Notes under the pieces: generated by a model
Told to the model about the DNA's origin: nothing
Database searches by the model: none
The model's input: only the letters and a program-made list of their open reading frames with translations
Translations under genes and position numbers: made by a program
Assembly (NCBI GenBank): GCA_030789695.1
Contig: CM061142.1
Span: 156,584,714-156,648,713, forward strand
Length of the DNA stretch: 64,000 bases
Direction of reading: 5' to 3'
Source: Scilla litardierei
Lineage: Eukaryota; Streptophyta; Magnoliopsida; Asparagales; Asparagaceae
Shown here: positions 1-9,674 of the stretch, in pieces
Layout: the number at the start of each line of letters is the position of its first letter
Position numbering within the stretch: the stretch's first letter is position 1

Positions 1-1235
1 AGGATAACTCAAGGAACAAAGTGGATATACGTCGGCAACAACACTCGTGTTGAAGTCAAGGGCGTCGGAACATGCAAGCTAGTTCTCGACAACGGCCGGA
101 CTCTATTATTGCACGACGTCCTCTTTGCTCCAGATATTCGAAGAAATATCTATCCGTGGTCATGTTAATGTCTTTAGGTTATGAATGGAGGTTCTATAAA
201 CAAAATATTGACCTTATTTGTAATAGTTCTTTAGTTGGGTCGGGTAATGTTTGTAATGGATTGATTGTTTTGAACACTATGTATGATGATTCTTCTTCTA
301 TTAATGAAAGTTTCCATTTGACAAATGCTTCTAATTCTGAATCTGAGATCATTTGTTGGCATGCAAGACTTGGTTACATTGGACCAACTAGAATGGATAG
401 ACTTGCCAAAAGTGGCTTGTATCTAATGTTTCAAAAGTTGAAATGTCAACTTGCGAACATTGTCTTGTAGGGAAAACTTGTCGCAAGCCGTTTGGAACTG
501 GCACAAGGGCCGAAGTTCCATTACAGCTTATCCATTCGGACATTTGCGGTCCAATGAATGTTAAGACAAGTCCTATTTCATCACCTTCATTGATGACTTC
601 ACCCGTTTCGGTCACATTTATTTGATTTCCCACAAACATGAAGCTTTATCTTGCTTCAAAAACTATATGAGTTTAGTGGAAAATCAACTAGATCGCAAGA
701 TAAAGGTCTTGCGGACCGATCGGGGTGGAGAATATCAATCAACGAGTTTTAAGAAACTCTGTGATGAAAAAGGCATAGTTCATCAAATAACTATGCCTTA
801 TACTCCACAACAAAACGGTGTTGCGGAAAGAAGAAATAGGACATTGATGGAAATGGTCCGATCAATGATGTCTCAGGCAAATTTGCCCATCACCTTTTGG
901 GGTGATGCATTATTGACGGCAACATTCATCTTAAACCGTGTACCCTCGAAGTCGGTAAGTTCCACTCCTTATGAGTTGTGGAACAATAGAACTCCAGACT
1001 TAAGCATTCTAAAACCTTGGGGTTGTGCCTCTTACGCACATTTATCCTCTCACAAATATGGCAAACTTGGGCCACGTGGGAGGAAGTGTATCTTCATCCG
1101 ATACGCTGAAAACTCCAAAGGATATGTTTTCGTCAGTCAAGAGGACAATGGGGGTCTAATAGAATTCGAATCGAGGAATGTTGTCTTCTTGGAAAACGGT
1201 TTCCAAAACAGGGTGAGATAAGTCAAGACTTATCC
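1..1235 (+). pseudogene. copia pol, protease end and integrase, frameshifted
   Basis: Frame 1 from base 1 reads a copia protease/pre-integrase segment (GTKWIYVGNNTRVEVKG, then LHDVLFAPDIRRN). The frame shifts near 145, again near 425 just before the zinc-finger part CEHCLVGK at about 450-475, and again near 560-625. The integrase core at 622-1221 contains LRTDRGGEY and PQQNGVAERRNRT, carrying the second Asp and the Glu of the DDE triad, then the GCASYAH and GYSxxSKGYR-like end typical of copia. A further one-base shift near 1210 leads into the RT frame. Each shift is an indel relative to the copia consensus known from the family. Inactive copy; confident in identity, less so in exact shift positions. 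Confidence 0.9.
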
Positions 1236-3071
1236 TTGTTTGAGACTTGGGATCAAGAAGGATCGGAATGTTCGAGTGGGAGAATCCTTGGTGAAGAAGA
1301 AAATACGTTTCAAACTTCACCAATGGATGATACGAACGATACCAATCCTATTCCGAGTGGGAGTGATGTTATTCCAAGTGGGAGTGATGTCATTCCAAGT
1401 GGGAGTGATCAAACTCAAGCAAGACGTAGTAATCGAACGAGGCTAACACCTCTGAGATTTGAGGATGAATTTCCTCAAACATTCATGACATTACTACAAG
1501 ATGAGGACGAACCTACAAATTTCAAACAGGCCGTCACATGCCCTGCTAAAGATAAATGGATAGCGGCAATGGAAGAAGAACTTCAATCTATGAAAACAAA
1601 CCAAGTCTGGGACTTGGTTGATTTATCTAAGGGACGTAGAGCCATTGGGAACAAGTGGGTTCTCAAAATCAAGCATAAGGTTGATGGCTCCATCGAGAAA
1701 TATAAAGCTCGCCTTGTTGCGAAAGGTTTCACGCAACAGGAAGGAATAGACTACGAAGAGACTTTCTCTCCTGTCGTGCGTTTTACCTCCATTCGCTTAA
1801 TTCTGGCAATGGTGTCTTGTTTGGACCTCGAGTTACATCAGATGGATGTAAAGACTGCTTTTCTTAACGGAGAACTAGATGAGGAGATCTACATGGAACA
1901 ACCAAACGGGTTCGTACAAGAAGAAAACAAACATAAGGTTTGTAAACTTCTTAAATCCATATATGGTCTTAAACAATCCTCAAGGCAGTGGTATATGTGC
2001 TTTCAAGAAGTCGTTTTGTCGTATGGTTTCTCCATGCTCGACGAAGACAACTGCGTATACATTAAGAGGATTAAGAACACGTATGTAATTATGTCTCTTT
2101 ATGTAGATGACATACATATAGCCGGAAATGATAAGCGTCTTATCATGGATATCAAAGCTTGGCTTTCATCCGTCTTTGAAATGAAAGACATGGGTGAAGC
2201 TGCATATATCCTTGGGGTTAAGATCTCAAGGAATCGTTCCAAGAAACTTCTCTCTCTCTCTCAAGAGACATATATAAAGAAAGTTTTAGAACGGTTTAAT
2301 ATGCAGGACTGCAAGCCAATTGATACTCCAATAAGCAAAGGCGAGGGTCTATGTTTGGATATGTGTCCCAAAGATCCAAAAGAAAAGAAAGCTATGGAAA
2401 AGGTTCCATACTCCAGTGCTGTCGGGAGTCTGATGTACGCCATGATGTGTACCAGACCGGACATTTGCTATGCTGTTGGTATGGTAAGCCGTTACCAATC
2501 CAACCCAGGACAGGCACACTGGAAAGCGGTGAAGAGGATATTAAGGTACCTCAAAGGGACTACGGACTATGCGTTGTGCTAGCAAGGCAATACCTTGAGA
2601 CTCGAAGGCTATACCGATGCTGATTGGGCAGGTGATCTCGACGAGCGAAGATCTACCTCAGGCTTTGTTTTCTTGCTCGGGAATGGTGCAATATCCTGGA
2701 GCAGCAAGAAGCAAACCTGCATCGCCCTATCAACCATGGAAGCTGAATTCGTAGCATTCAGCATGGCGGTCCAAGAAGCTGTTTGGCTTAGGAAATTCTT
2801 AGACAGGCTGACGAATGCCACTGACTCGAGCACTGTTCCTATATACAGTGATAGTCAAGCTTCGATTGCTTATGTCAAAGATCCTAAATTTCATTGTAAG
2901 ACCAAACACGTTGATATTCGATTCAAGTTTGCGAAGGACTATGACAAACGGAAGGAAGTAGACATAGGATACATATCCACGCATAAGATGATAGCAGATC
3001 CCCTTACTAAGGCGATCCCCAGAGATGTGTTCTTCACACACTTATCATCTATGGGAATGCGTAGGTGCTGA
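1236..3071 (+). pseudogene. copia pol, reverse transcriptase and RNase H with in-frame stop
   Basis: Reads from a linker with a threefold 24-bp repeat (IPSGSDV units, about 1354-1410) into a copia [39 protein letters not shown], then YVDDIHIAG with the catalytic YVDD, then [17 protein letters not shown] at 2580-2582 interrupts the same frame, where the family normally has a sense codon after YALC. The frame resumes with the RNase H domain (YTDADWAGDLDERRSTSG, LSTMEAEF, SDSQASI, HVDIRFKF), which keeps the usual D-E-D pattern. It ends in a natural stop at 3071. Apart from the single stop this part is well preserved, so inactivation by frameshift upstream was enough to kill the copy. Confidence 0.93.
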
Positions 3072-4125
3072 GCTGTATCATGTAATATTTCCCATGTCTA
3101 TAGAAGATCAAAGTTTAATAAAAGAAAAAAGTTCTTTTATATATTGCATACAAGTTTCTTACAAATGATTTTAAACATTTGTGTTTAAGTCTCAGCTATT
3201 TTATTGTATGTATGTCGGACAGATTAAGGTTGGCTCTCTCACATGAGCAACCGCCTTATCTTATCAGATGGATAAGATAGAGATGAGACTAGTTTAACGT
3301 CAAAATCATTAGACGAATGATTTAGAGTCGTGACTTAAACAAGATAGTCGAATGAAAGATCTGCATCATATGGATGCTTACAAAAGATCTGAGATCTGTA
3401 TCACAATGATATTTAAAAGAGATCTCATAGGATTTTTTAATCCTATCTGTCTTATGCAGGATGAGAGTCCGGGAATATTTCATGGGTAGTAAGGGGACTC
3501 AAAAGATAGGCACTGTGGTGTCTGATCTTTCATCCGTACAACATCATTAAGACATACTCTCCCTGGGAAAGGAGTGATGTTGTAATACGTGTTCATACCA
3601 CGTATGCATTTCGACCACTGAGTTAGTAGCAATAGTGTTTGCTATTATGTGAGACTCAAAGGCCATATGGGTCTTAACTCTTACCCTCAAGGACTCCAAT
3701 TGGTTCCTTTAGATTTGACGAGATGATCGCTATCTTAGCGTGTTGCTAATGGGCTATGATAATTCGGCTCGGCGGGACACGTTAGAAAAGCGAATCAAGT
3801 CAAGATCAGAAGGTTCGCAAGAAGAGGAAGATTGATTTCATATTCGCATTTGGACTTTAATGATTCAAAGCTGGCCAGCCAATTGTGATCCAGATGAGAC
3901 TCAATTGTTGAATATAAAGTATAAGAAATGTGAAGAAATAATCTAGGGTAAAGCATGCGTTGAACTACTCAACTTTGCACCTTCGAGGTCGTTGTGTATC
4001 TCTAATAAGTGCACAACAACAGACTCTACGCGCATGACGGTCGCACGGTCTATTTCTCGGTATGATAGATGAAAGAACTAAGAGAAAGACGTTCTCTTAC
4101 AATCCCCTCAAGTGTGAGTGGGAGA
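3072..4125 (+). other. copia 3' untranslated region and polypurine tract
   Basis: About 1 kb without a coding frame between the RNase H stop and the LTR. It ends in the purine-rich run AGTGGGAGA immediately before TGTTGG, which fits a polypurine tract priming plus-strand synthesis. Nothing else recognised. Confidence 0.7.
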
Positions 4126-4731
4126 TGTTGGATATGGAAGACGTTTGTACACCCTTGTGGGGGAAGTACGAGGGAATACGGACCTCGAACGTCGCGTACA
4201 CGAAGTCGTGTGCAAAGGGAATCTGTTCCCTTGCGGAGAGGATCTCTAGATTAATGGGAAAGTCGTATTATATATGCATAAGTGCATGCGACATATGGCT
4301 AATAAAGGGGTAATATCTTAAGCTTATGTTGTACCATGCATATGGTACAACTTAAGCTTATAATGTGCCATGTATGATGGTACACCTTAGTTAAATTGTT
4401 TCAAAGGAACAATTACTCCTAAAATAACTACCTTGGGGGCTATAAATAAGACCCAAGGGTTAGCCATTTCCTAACACTTTTGCATGGTATTCATGCCTTG
4501 CATTTCATTCTAGCGAAGCTCTGCCGAAATCCTTCCTCTCTCTTTATCCAAGTTCTTTATCTAAAAGTAGAGATTTAGATTGTGGATTTAGTAGCCTTAC
4601 TCCGTTCGTGAGAAGACTCGATCCGTCGTGGCGAATCCGAAGGCGAAGTTCCGTGACTACCGTGCCGCATACGCAAGCGTAAGTCTCAACTTCATTTATC
4701 GATCCTAACTCTGTTTTGACAGGATCCTACA
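4126..4731 (+). repeat. 3' LTR of the copia element
   Basis: 606 bp, starts TGTTGGA and ends TCCTACA, an imperfect inverted terminal pair with the canonical TG...CA. A TATA-like TATAAATAAG lies at 4441-4450. The 5' LTR is outside the window, so pairing cannot be shown here; the right border is supported by the empty homologous site near 53563. Confidence 0.82.
4319..4360. promoter_or_regulatory. perfect-type inverted repeat in copia LTR U3
   Basis: Two 19-bp arms with one mismatch (4319-4337 and 4342-4360) around a 4-nt loop GCAT, built on TAAGCTTATGTTGTACCAT. It lies about 80 bp upstream of the TATA-like box, the place of LTR enhancers. The role is inferred from position only. Confidence 0.6.
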
Positions 4732-5544
4732 GGCTCGCTGAAGATAAGTTGTGAGCACTTGCTGCACTTGTCAAGGAGCGGTCGGCAGATGCTTGCTGCG
4801 TGCGATCGGCAGCACAGATGGGCTTTTGGTTGATGCGGTCGACAAGGCTTTTGAGCAGCTCCTTTGCGTGACTTGATGGTGGTATTGACGGCACCTTGAT
4901 GCTGATTCTCCTTCGTAGCAAAGCTCTCTCTTATCACCAAGTTGACAATATGATGATGGCAATGAAGATTAGAACTTGGAATAGTGGAAGGTAGGACTTT
5001 TGGCTAGAGGAGCTTGCGGCTTGGGCTTTTTTGTCTTGAGATGATCTTGCTTGCGTGACTTCTCCTTGGGAATATTATTTTGGCCGACTCTTTTGCCTCT
5101 CTTAGGATGATGGCTTATATAGGGGATGTGCTAGGGTTTCATGCGGCTAGAAGAGAATCCCAAAGGAGTTTGAATTCGGCAAGGAGGATATGACAAGGGG
5201 AGATGTCAGCATAGGTGAATCCTCTAGCTAGGTAGATTGATGATTTGAAAGAGATTGTATTGGGATATGATTTCATCTCCAATTGCAATGCAAATAGGAA
5301 TTGGATTGGACTCGGAATTTGAGTGGGATTTGCACCAATCACTGATTGATTTGATTCAATCATCTTTGATTTAAATTAGATCTCCACATATCTCTCCATA
5401 TTTGACTAAGTCCAAATTGCAAATGAATTGCAATTTCTCAATCACTTTGACTTAGTCTCTATTTGAGTACTTGCGAGCGTGCCATTCCTGAAAACACTTA
5501 GCACACACATTAAATCGTTCACACATGTTTGTTATCATCAAACA
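4732..5544 (-). repeat. Sire-like copia LTR fragment, 5' end of LTR
   Basis: Same sequence as 53563-54375. On - it begins TGTTTGATGATAACAAAC at 5544, like LTR starts of the Sire/Maximus group, and has a TATATAAG box near 5111-5121. The remainder is interrupted by the copia element and lies outside the window. Identification rests on copy 2, where the LTR continues to a PBS and gag. Confidence 0.75.
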
Positions 5545-6102
5545 TGAAGTCATCGATCGTTATATCCAACTACACGTTGTATCCAACATTGGGTATTTCC
5601 CAACGTTTCACGAAAACACCGGGGAATGTTTGGGGCATTTTCCAATGTTTCACGAAAACGCCGGCAAAACTGGGGTTTTTGCGCCGTTTCACCAAAATGC
5701 CGAGAAAACATTTAGCAACACCCCCTTTTCCCAACGTCTTTCGGCGTTTCGTAAAACGCCGGGAAAATATTTGCCAACACTTCAAAAACACCGGGAAACA
5801 TTTGCCAGCGCTTCAAAAACACCGGAAAATGTTTAAAAAACGCTGGCAAAAGTCCTTTTTAAGTACTGTGAGGTGCCTATATGTAAATTTCAATTAACCT
5901 TTGTGTATAATTGAAATTAAGAGAGGTGTAGGTTCCCAATGCAAAAATGTTATCCTAACTACCCTACAACTTTAAAATTCTAACGGAAACTTCTCCGCCA
6001 TATTCCTATTTATATGCCCCTTGGGAGTTTCGTAAGATATAAAAACATACAAAAGAAAAGTTACGCTCTTTTCTTTACTCTCACAAATAGAAGAAGAAGC
6101 CA
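5545..6102. repeat. spacer with degenerate GTTTC/GCCGG short repeats
   Basis: From about 5595 to 5860 the motif family CGTTTCACGAAAACRCCGG recurs in direct and inverted forms, with phrases such as AAACGCCGGGAAA and TTTGCCAGCGCTTC. Similar dense subterminal motifs are typical of CACTA or foldback transposons, but no terminal CACTA is visible, so the origin stays open. A TATA-like ATATAAAAAC at about 6037 and a leader precede the small ORF at 6103. Copy 2 is at 54376-54934. Confidence 0.55.
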
Positions 6103-6228
6103 ATGGTGACATTGGTTGTGAAGACGAGTTTGGTTTCTATTGGTGATTCCAATCCCGATCCGAAGAACAACGTAATTCCTCCTATTCGATCATATTCCGC
6201 CGAAGAAGGTGATGTGTTCATCCCCTAA
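6103..6228 (+). CDS. 41-codon small ORF, unknown
   Basis: ATG at 6103 in a purine-rich leader (AGAAGAAGAAGCC before ATG), stop TAA at 6226. It begins MVTLVVKTSLVSIGDSN and ends EEGDVFIP. A TATA-like box lies 60-70 bp upstream. The copy at 54935-55060 is identical, but the duplication is too recent for this to prove constraint. After two stops the same frame stays partly open (an IYAEGILPYPF segment), so it may be the 5' end of a decayed gene rather than a complete peptide. No family recognised. Confidence 0.3.
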   Translation: MVTLVVKTSLVSIGDSNPDPKNNVIPPIRSYSAEEGDVFIP

Positions 6229-6879
6229 TAGATTTATGCAGAGGGTATCCTTCCCTATCCGTTCACTACGCAATCCGAGGAATAAGTTACACGCGGGAGA
6301 TCCAGTATCTCCATAACTCCACCAGATGTGGCGTAACCAACTCTCAGCCTACAAAAGCACCGCACCGACGCGATCTCTGGTACGCGCACACAAATGCTAA
6401 AACCATATGGATCATTCCTCCTGCTTGGGACTGACGTAATCAACGGAAGCGAATTGGAGACCACCATATCCGACCAGTTCCTCTCTTTGTTTCATGTACC
6501 GAAGAAGGAGCATCTCGGTCTTACGAAATCTTGTCTGGGTCCAATGTTGCGATGATCCTTGCTTCGACGTACGGCTGGTGCGAGGGTTCTGTTATTAGCT
6601 ATTGGCTATTAGCTAGTCTAATTCAAAGCTTATCATAATATCATATCATAACTAGAAGTGATGTCCAGAACACACACCGCAAAAGGGTGGTCCAAACCAT
6701 AGCTCAATAGACCTACATACCTACTAAAAGATGGCCAACTCATCAACAGAAAAATCCAGTATTAACGACCACCTCCACTATAATATATAGATGGACGGTA
6801 GAGGAATTTCCAATGTTAACACGCAAGTTACACAGTATTACTTTGACGTGTGTGGGTGTGTACGTGTGGCACTACAAAA
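6229..6879. other. no recognisable gene
   Basis: Intergenic sequence downstream of both the small ORF (+) and the kinase (-). Short frames only; includes the tandem TATTAGCTATTGGCTATTAGCTA near 6592-6615. Mirrored at 55061-55711. Confidence 0.6.
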
Positions 6880-8064
6880 CTACCGTGTGCCTCCCGAAGG
6901 AAGATGATCGCCCGACTCCAGCGAGGTTAGAGACCTTATGTAACCATCAAACCCTACGTTCTGGTACAACAACAGAGTGCTGAAGCTCATACGACTAGGC
7001 GACAGCGGTGGGAGTGGTGCATCCCGGTCCAGAATCCGAATCACTTGCCGCATGCTCGGTCTAACTCTTGGCATCGGGTGCGAACACAGCAAACCGAGCT
7101 TCAACACCAACTCCACCTCCTCGACACAGTAGTCCCCTCCCAACCTCGGGTCGGCCGTCTCCATCAGCAACCCCCTCCGCCAGTTCTCGTGCACCCAGTC
7201 CACAAGGATCAGATCCTCGCGCATAATTGGCCTCCTCCCACAGGCCACTTCGAGCAGGAATGTGCCGAACGCGTACACATCGGTTGCGGTCGTAGCCTGT
7301 CCGTCCATGGCAAGCTCCGGAGCAAGATAGCCCAGGGTCCCAACCACGCGGGTCGTTTGCGGGTCGGTCCCCCGGTCATATAATTTCGCGAGGCCGAAAT
7401 CCCCGATCCTGCCGTCGAAATCGCCGTCCAGCAGCACGTTGCTGGCCTTGACGTCCCTGTGGACCACGACCTGCTCCCAGTCCTCGTGCAGGTACAGGAG
7501 GCCGGCCGCCACTCCTTTGATGATCCGGAACCTCTGGGCCCAACCGAGGGCGGGCCTCGTTCGGCCGTACAGGAATTTGTCAAGGCTGCCGTTGGGCATG
7601 AAATCGTAGACCAAGAGCAGCTCCCCCTTGCGTCGGCAGTAGCCCAAGAGCTGGACCAGGTTCCGGTGGCGGAGCCGCCCGATGCTCACAATCTCGGCCA
7701 CGAACTCCCTCATCCCTTGACTCGATCCGTGAGAAACCTTCTTGACCGCAATCTCCATGCTGGAAGCGGGCAGCACCCCTCTGTAGACCCTGCCAAAGCC
7801 TCCGGTCCCTAGCAGCCCTCCCTCTTTGAATCCGTTTGTTGCTATGAACAAGTCTTTGTACGAGAAGCGATGGGGGCCATACTCGAGCTCCCAGTCTTCC
7901 AGTAGCTCGGCGTATTTGGTCCTCCTCCTCACGATGAGCACAACGGCGGCAACGACTAATAAAACAAACGAACATGAGGCAACGGGCAGCCATGTCGTCA
8001 GAGGGAAAGAATTCCCATTGGTTTCAGTGGAAGGGGGCGATGGAGGCTTTGAATTCACATTCAT
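6880..8064 (-). CDS. truncated L-type lectin receptor kinase, copy 1
   Basis: 394 codons from the first ATG (8064) to TAG. Just upstream the frame reads HYILGWGFK, the last beta-strand signature of a legume-lectin ectodomain, but the rest of that domain (~250 residues) and a signal peptide are absent. Then comes a Ser/Pro linker, a membrane span (LPVASCSFVLLVVAAVVLIV), a basic stop-transfer RRR, and a complete Ser/Thr kinase. Kinase motifs: GTGGFGRVYRG glycine loop, AVKK lysine, HRDVKASNVLLD catalytic loop, DFGLAK, APE, ending near IRILDRD. Family members act as plasma-membrane receptors; this copy would be a membrane-anchored kinase without a ligand domain. The frame stays open about 43 codons upstream of 8064 but without ATG. 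It differs from copy 2 by an 18-bp in-frame deletion after MN. It may be a pseudogene or a kinase-only gene; both copies lack the lectin domain, so truncation preceded duplication. Confidence 0.85.
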   Translation of the reverse strand: MNVNSKPPSPPSTETNGNSFPLTTWLPVASCSFVLLVVAAVVLIVRRRTKYAELLEDWELEYGPHRFSYKDLFIATNGFKEGGLLGTGGFGRVYRGVLPASSMEIAVKKVSHGSSQGMREFVAEIVSIGRLRHRNLVQLLGYCRRKGELLLVYDFMPNGSLDKFLYGRTRPALGWAQRFRIIKGVAAGLLYLHEDWEQVVVHRDVKASNVLLDGDFDGRIGDFGLAKLYDRGTDPQTTRVVGTLGYLAPELAMDGQATTATDVYAFGTFLLEVACGRRPIMREDLILVDWVHENWRRGLLMETADPRLGGDYCVEEVELVLKLGLLCSHPMPRVRPSMRQVIRILDRDAPLPPLSPSRMSFSTLLLYQNVGFDGYIRSLTSLESGDHLPSGGTR

Positions 8065-8220
8065 TTTGAAGCCCCAGCCGAGAATATAATGGCGAGATCG
8101 ATCGGCACAAAAATAGGAAGCCACCGCAAAAGGTATAAGTAGCGCGATCGGCACAAAAAGGTTGATTAAAGGACGAGAAATATTGATGGTCACAGCCTGT
8201 GACTCACGGGAGAGGAAAAA

Positions 8221-8794
8221 CTAGAAAGACTCTAAGAAGGTGAAAGTTCATCAAGCTTAAAGGAAGGTTGATAATGAATAAGATCGATGACGTCACATAA
8301 TCATGATTCACGTCCTTGCGGTCCAGCGGACACGGCCAGGGAAGTGACTAAGCCAGGATCACTTATACCCAGTCTAGCTAGGTTGATCCAACAGACTTTA
8401 GCCAAGCACATTGACCGGTATCATGGTCCATTGAAGGAAGATTATCATTTATATGTGTGCCATCATCAACTGAAGGAAATGTGATGAAGTGGGTAGATAG
8501 TTTAACCAATGAAAATAACTATAACGGTTAGCAAAAGAGGTTACTAGGAAGGGTATAACCAAGAATAGAACACGAGTTCCTAAGCAAGGGTTAAGAGTTC
8601 AAAGGAAGTGATGAGGATCAAGGAAGACCTAGTGAAGATGATAATAAGGACGCTTTTACCCGTATATCCAATACAGGTGAACACTCGAGACATCCAGTAC
8701 TCGAGAGTTCAATTGAGTATTTTATATTGTACACTCTGATCTTGCTATATTGTTCACGAGGTAGTTAGCGCGGACCTGCGTGGGCCACCAAACT
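8221..8794 (-). repeat. extra partial internal segment of the long-LTR element
   Basis: 574 bp nearly identical to 14125-14697, the internal sequence right after the 5' LTR of the same element. Here it lies beyond the 3' LTR, so the structure is LTR-internal-LTR-partial internal, a pattern made by recombination between elements or by tandem duplication. The left edge coincides with the end of the duplicated kinase segment. No coding content. Confidence 0.8.
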
Positions 8795-9362
8795 TGTAAC
8801 GACCCGCTCCCGGGGGCCCGTTACTTATTTGATATTTACGCAGGTCCTGCAGGTTACCAGTGAATTCAAAATAGCCACGATGCAGAGATGTACAAAAATA
8901 CCCAAATAGTGTCCAATTATTACATTCCATATTGTACAAGATGTCCCAACAATATACATGAAAGAATAAAGTACATAACACTGAAAATAACTCTGTAAGC
9001 TGCAGTTGAACTTTGGCGCTATTAGCTCAGGAGCATCTATCTTCATCTGTACGTCGTCTGCGGTGCCACGGAGATGGAACCGTAGGTAAGTCACAACAAT
9101 TCTAAATATAGAAAAGAAGCAGTGCACAAGTATGACAAAAGTAACTACGTACAAGTAGACCAGAGTGAAAAGTAAAGTACTGAGCAACAACTGTTCACAA
9201 CTGAAAAGTAAAGGTAAACTGAACTGAAAGGAGAGAACAACTGTACGGTGGTAGTGCAAGTGTAAAGCAGACTGAGCAAGTAAAGCGTACTACTGCTGTA
9301 GCTAAAAGTACGACAAGTAAAGTACTGTGACTGCACAAGTATAGTAGGTAAAGTGTATGTAC

Positions 9363-9506
9363 TGCGTAAAGTAAAGGTGACTGTAGTGCGTAAAGTAAAA
9401 GTGACTGGAGTGCGTAAAGTAAAAGTGACTGGAGTGCGTAAAGTAAAAGTGACTATAGTGCGTAAAGTAAAAGTGACTGGAGTGCGTAAAGTAAAAGTGA
9501 CTGTGC
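9363..9506. repeat. 24-bp minisatellite, about six copies
   Basis: Consensus GCGTAAAGTAAAAGTGACTG plus GAGT or TAGT, six tandem units. The other LTR has the same array at 15266-15409 with different unit variants in the middle, so the array has evolved within this element. Confidence 0.9.
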
Positions 9507-9593
9507 AAAAGTAACTACACTACGTGACTCAAGTCGGAGAGTACAATATGTGACCATCAAGTCCATCTCTTGCCTGGGCGCGACCCAGACGAA

Positions 9594-9674
9594 TGCCGAA
9601 ACACAGGCAGCAGGACATGTATTTTGCCAAAACGCAGGCAGCAGGACGGGATGCCGAAACACAGGCAGCAGGAC
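9594..9674. repeat. three copies of a ~23-bp GC-richer repeat
   Basis: Units TGCCGAAACACAGGCAGCAG at 9594, a variant at 9624 and again at 9652, separated by a few bases. Same block in the 5' LTR near 15497-15575. Confidence 0.75.

Larger units (their letters stand above)
1..4731 (+). mobile_element. Ty1/copia LTR retrotransposon, 5' part outside window
   Basis: Order on + is protease end, integrase, reverse transcriptase, RNase H, about 1 kb of non-coding DNA, then a 3' LTR starting TGTTGG and ending CCTACA. This IN-before-RT order defines Ty1/copia. The right edge is fixed by the duplicated segment near 53563, where the same flank (GGCTTGCTGAAGAT) has no element, so the copia inserted into a Sire-like LTR fragment after or independently of the duplication. 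The coding part has several frameshifts and an in-frame stop, so this copy is dead. The lineage within copia is not certain. Confidence 0.93.
4732..8219. repeat. segmental duplication, copy 1
   Basis: Collinear and near identical with 53563-57050. Both hold a Sire-like LTR fragment, a spacer with degenerate short repeats, a 41-codon ORF and a truncated lectin receptor kinase. Homology on the left is cut by the copia element. On the right it ends around 8219, where copy 1 joins the long-LTR element at AAACTAGAAAGA and copy 2 continues into different sequence. Copy 1 carries an extra 16-17 bp near 8198-8214 beside the junction. Confidence 0.95.

Noticed and set aside
7209..7583. Overlapping frames within the kinase gene on both strands
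   Set aside because: Shadows of the kinase frame, which holds all catalytic motifs.
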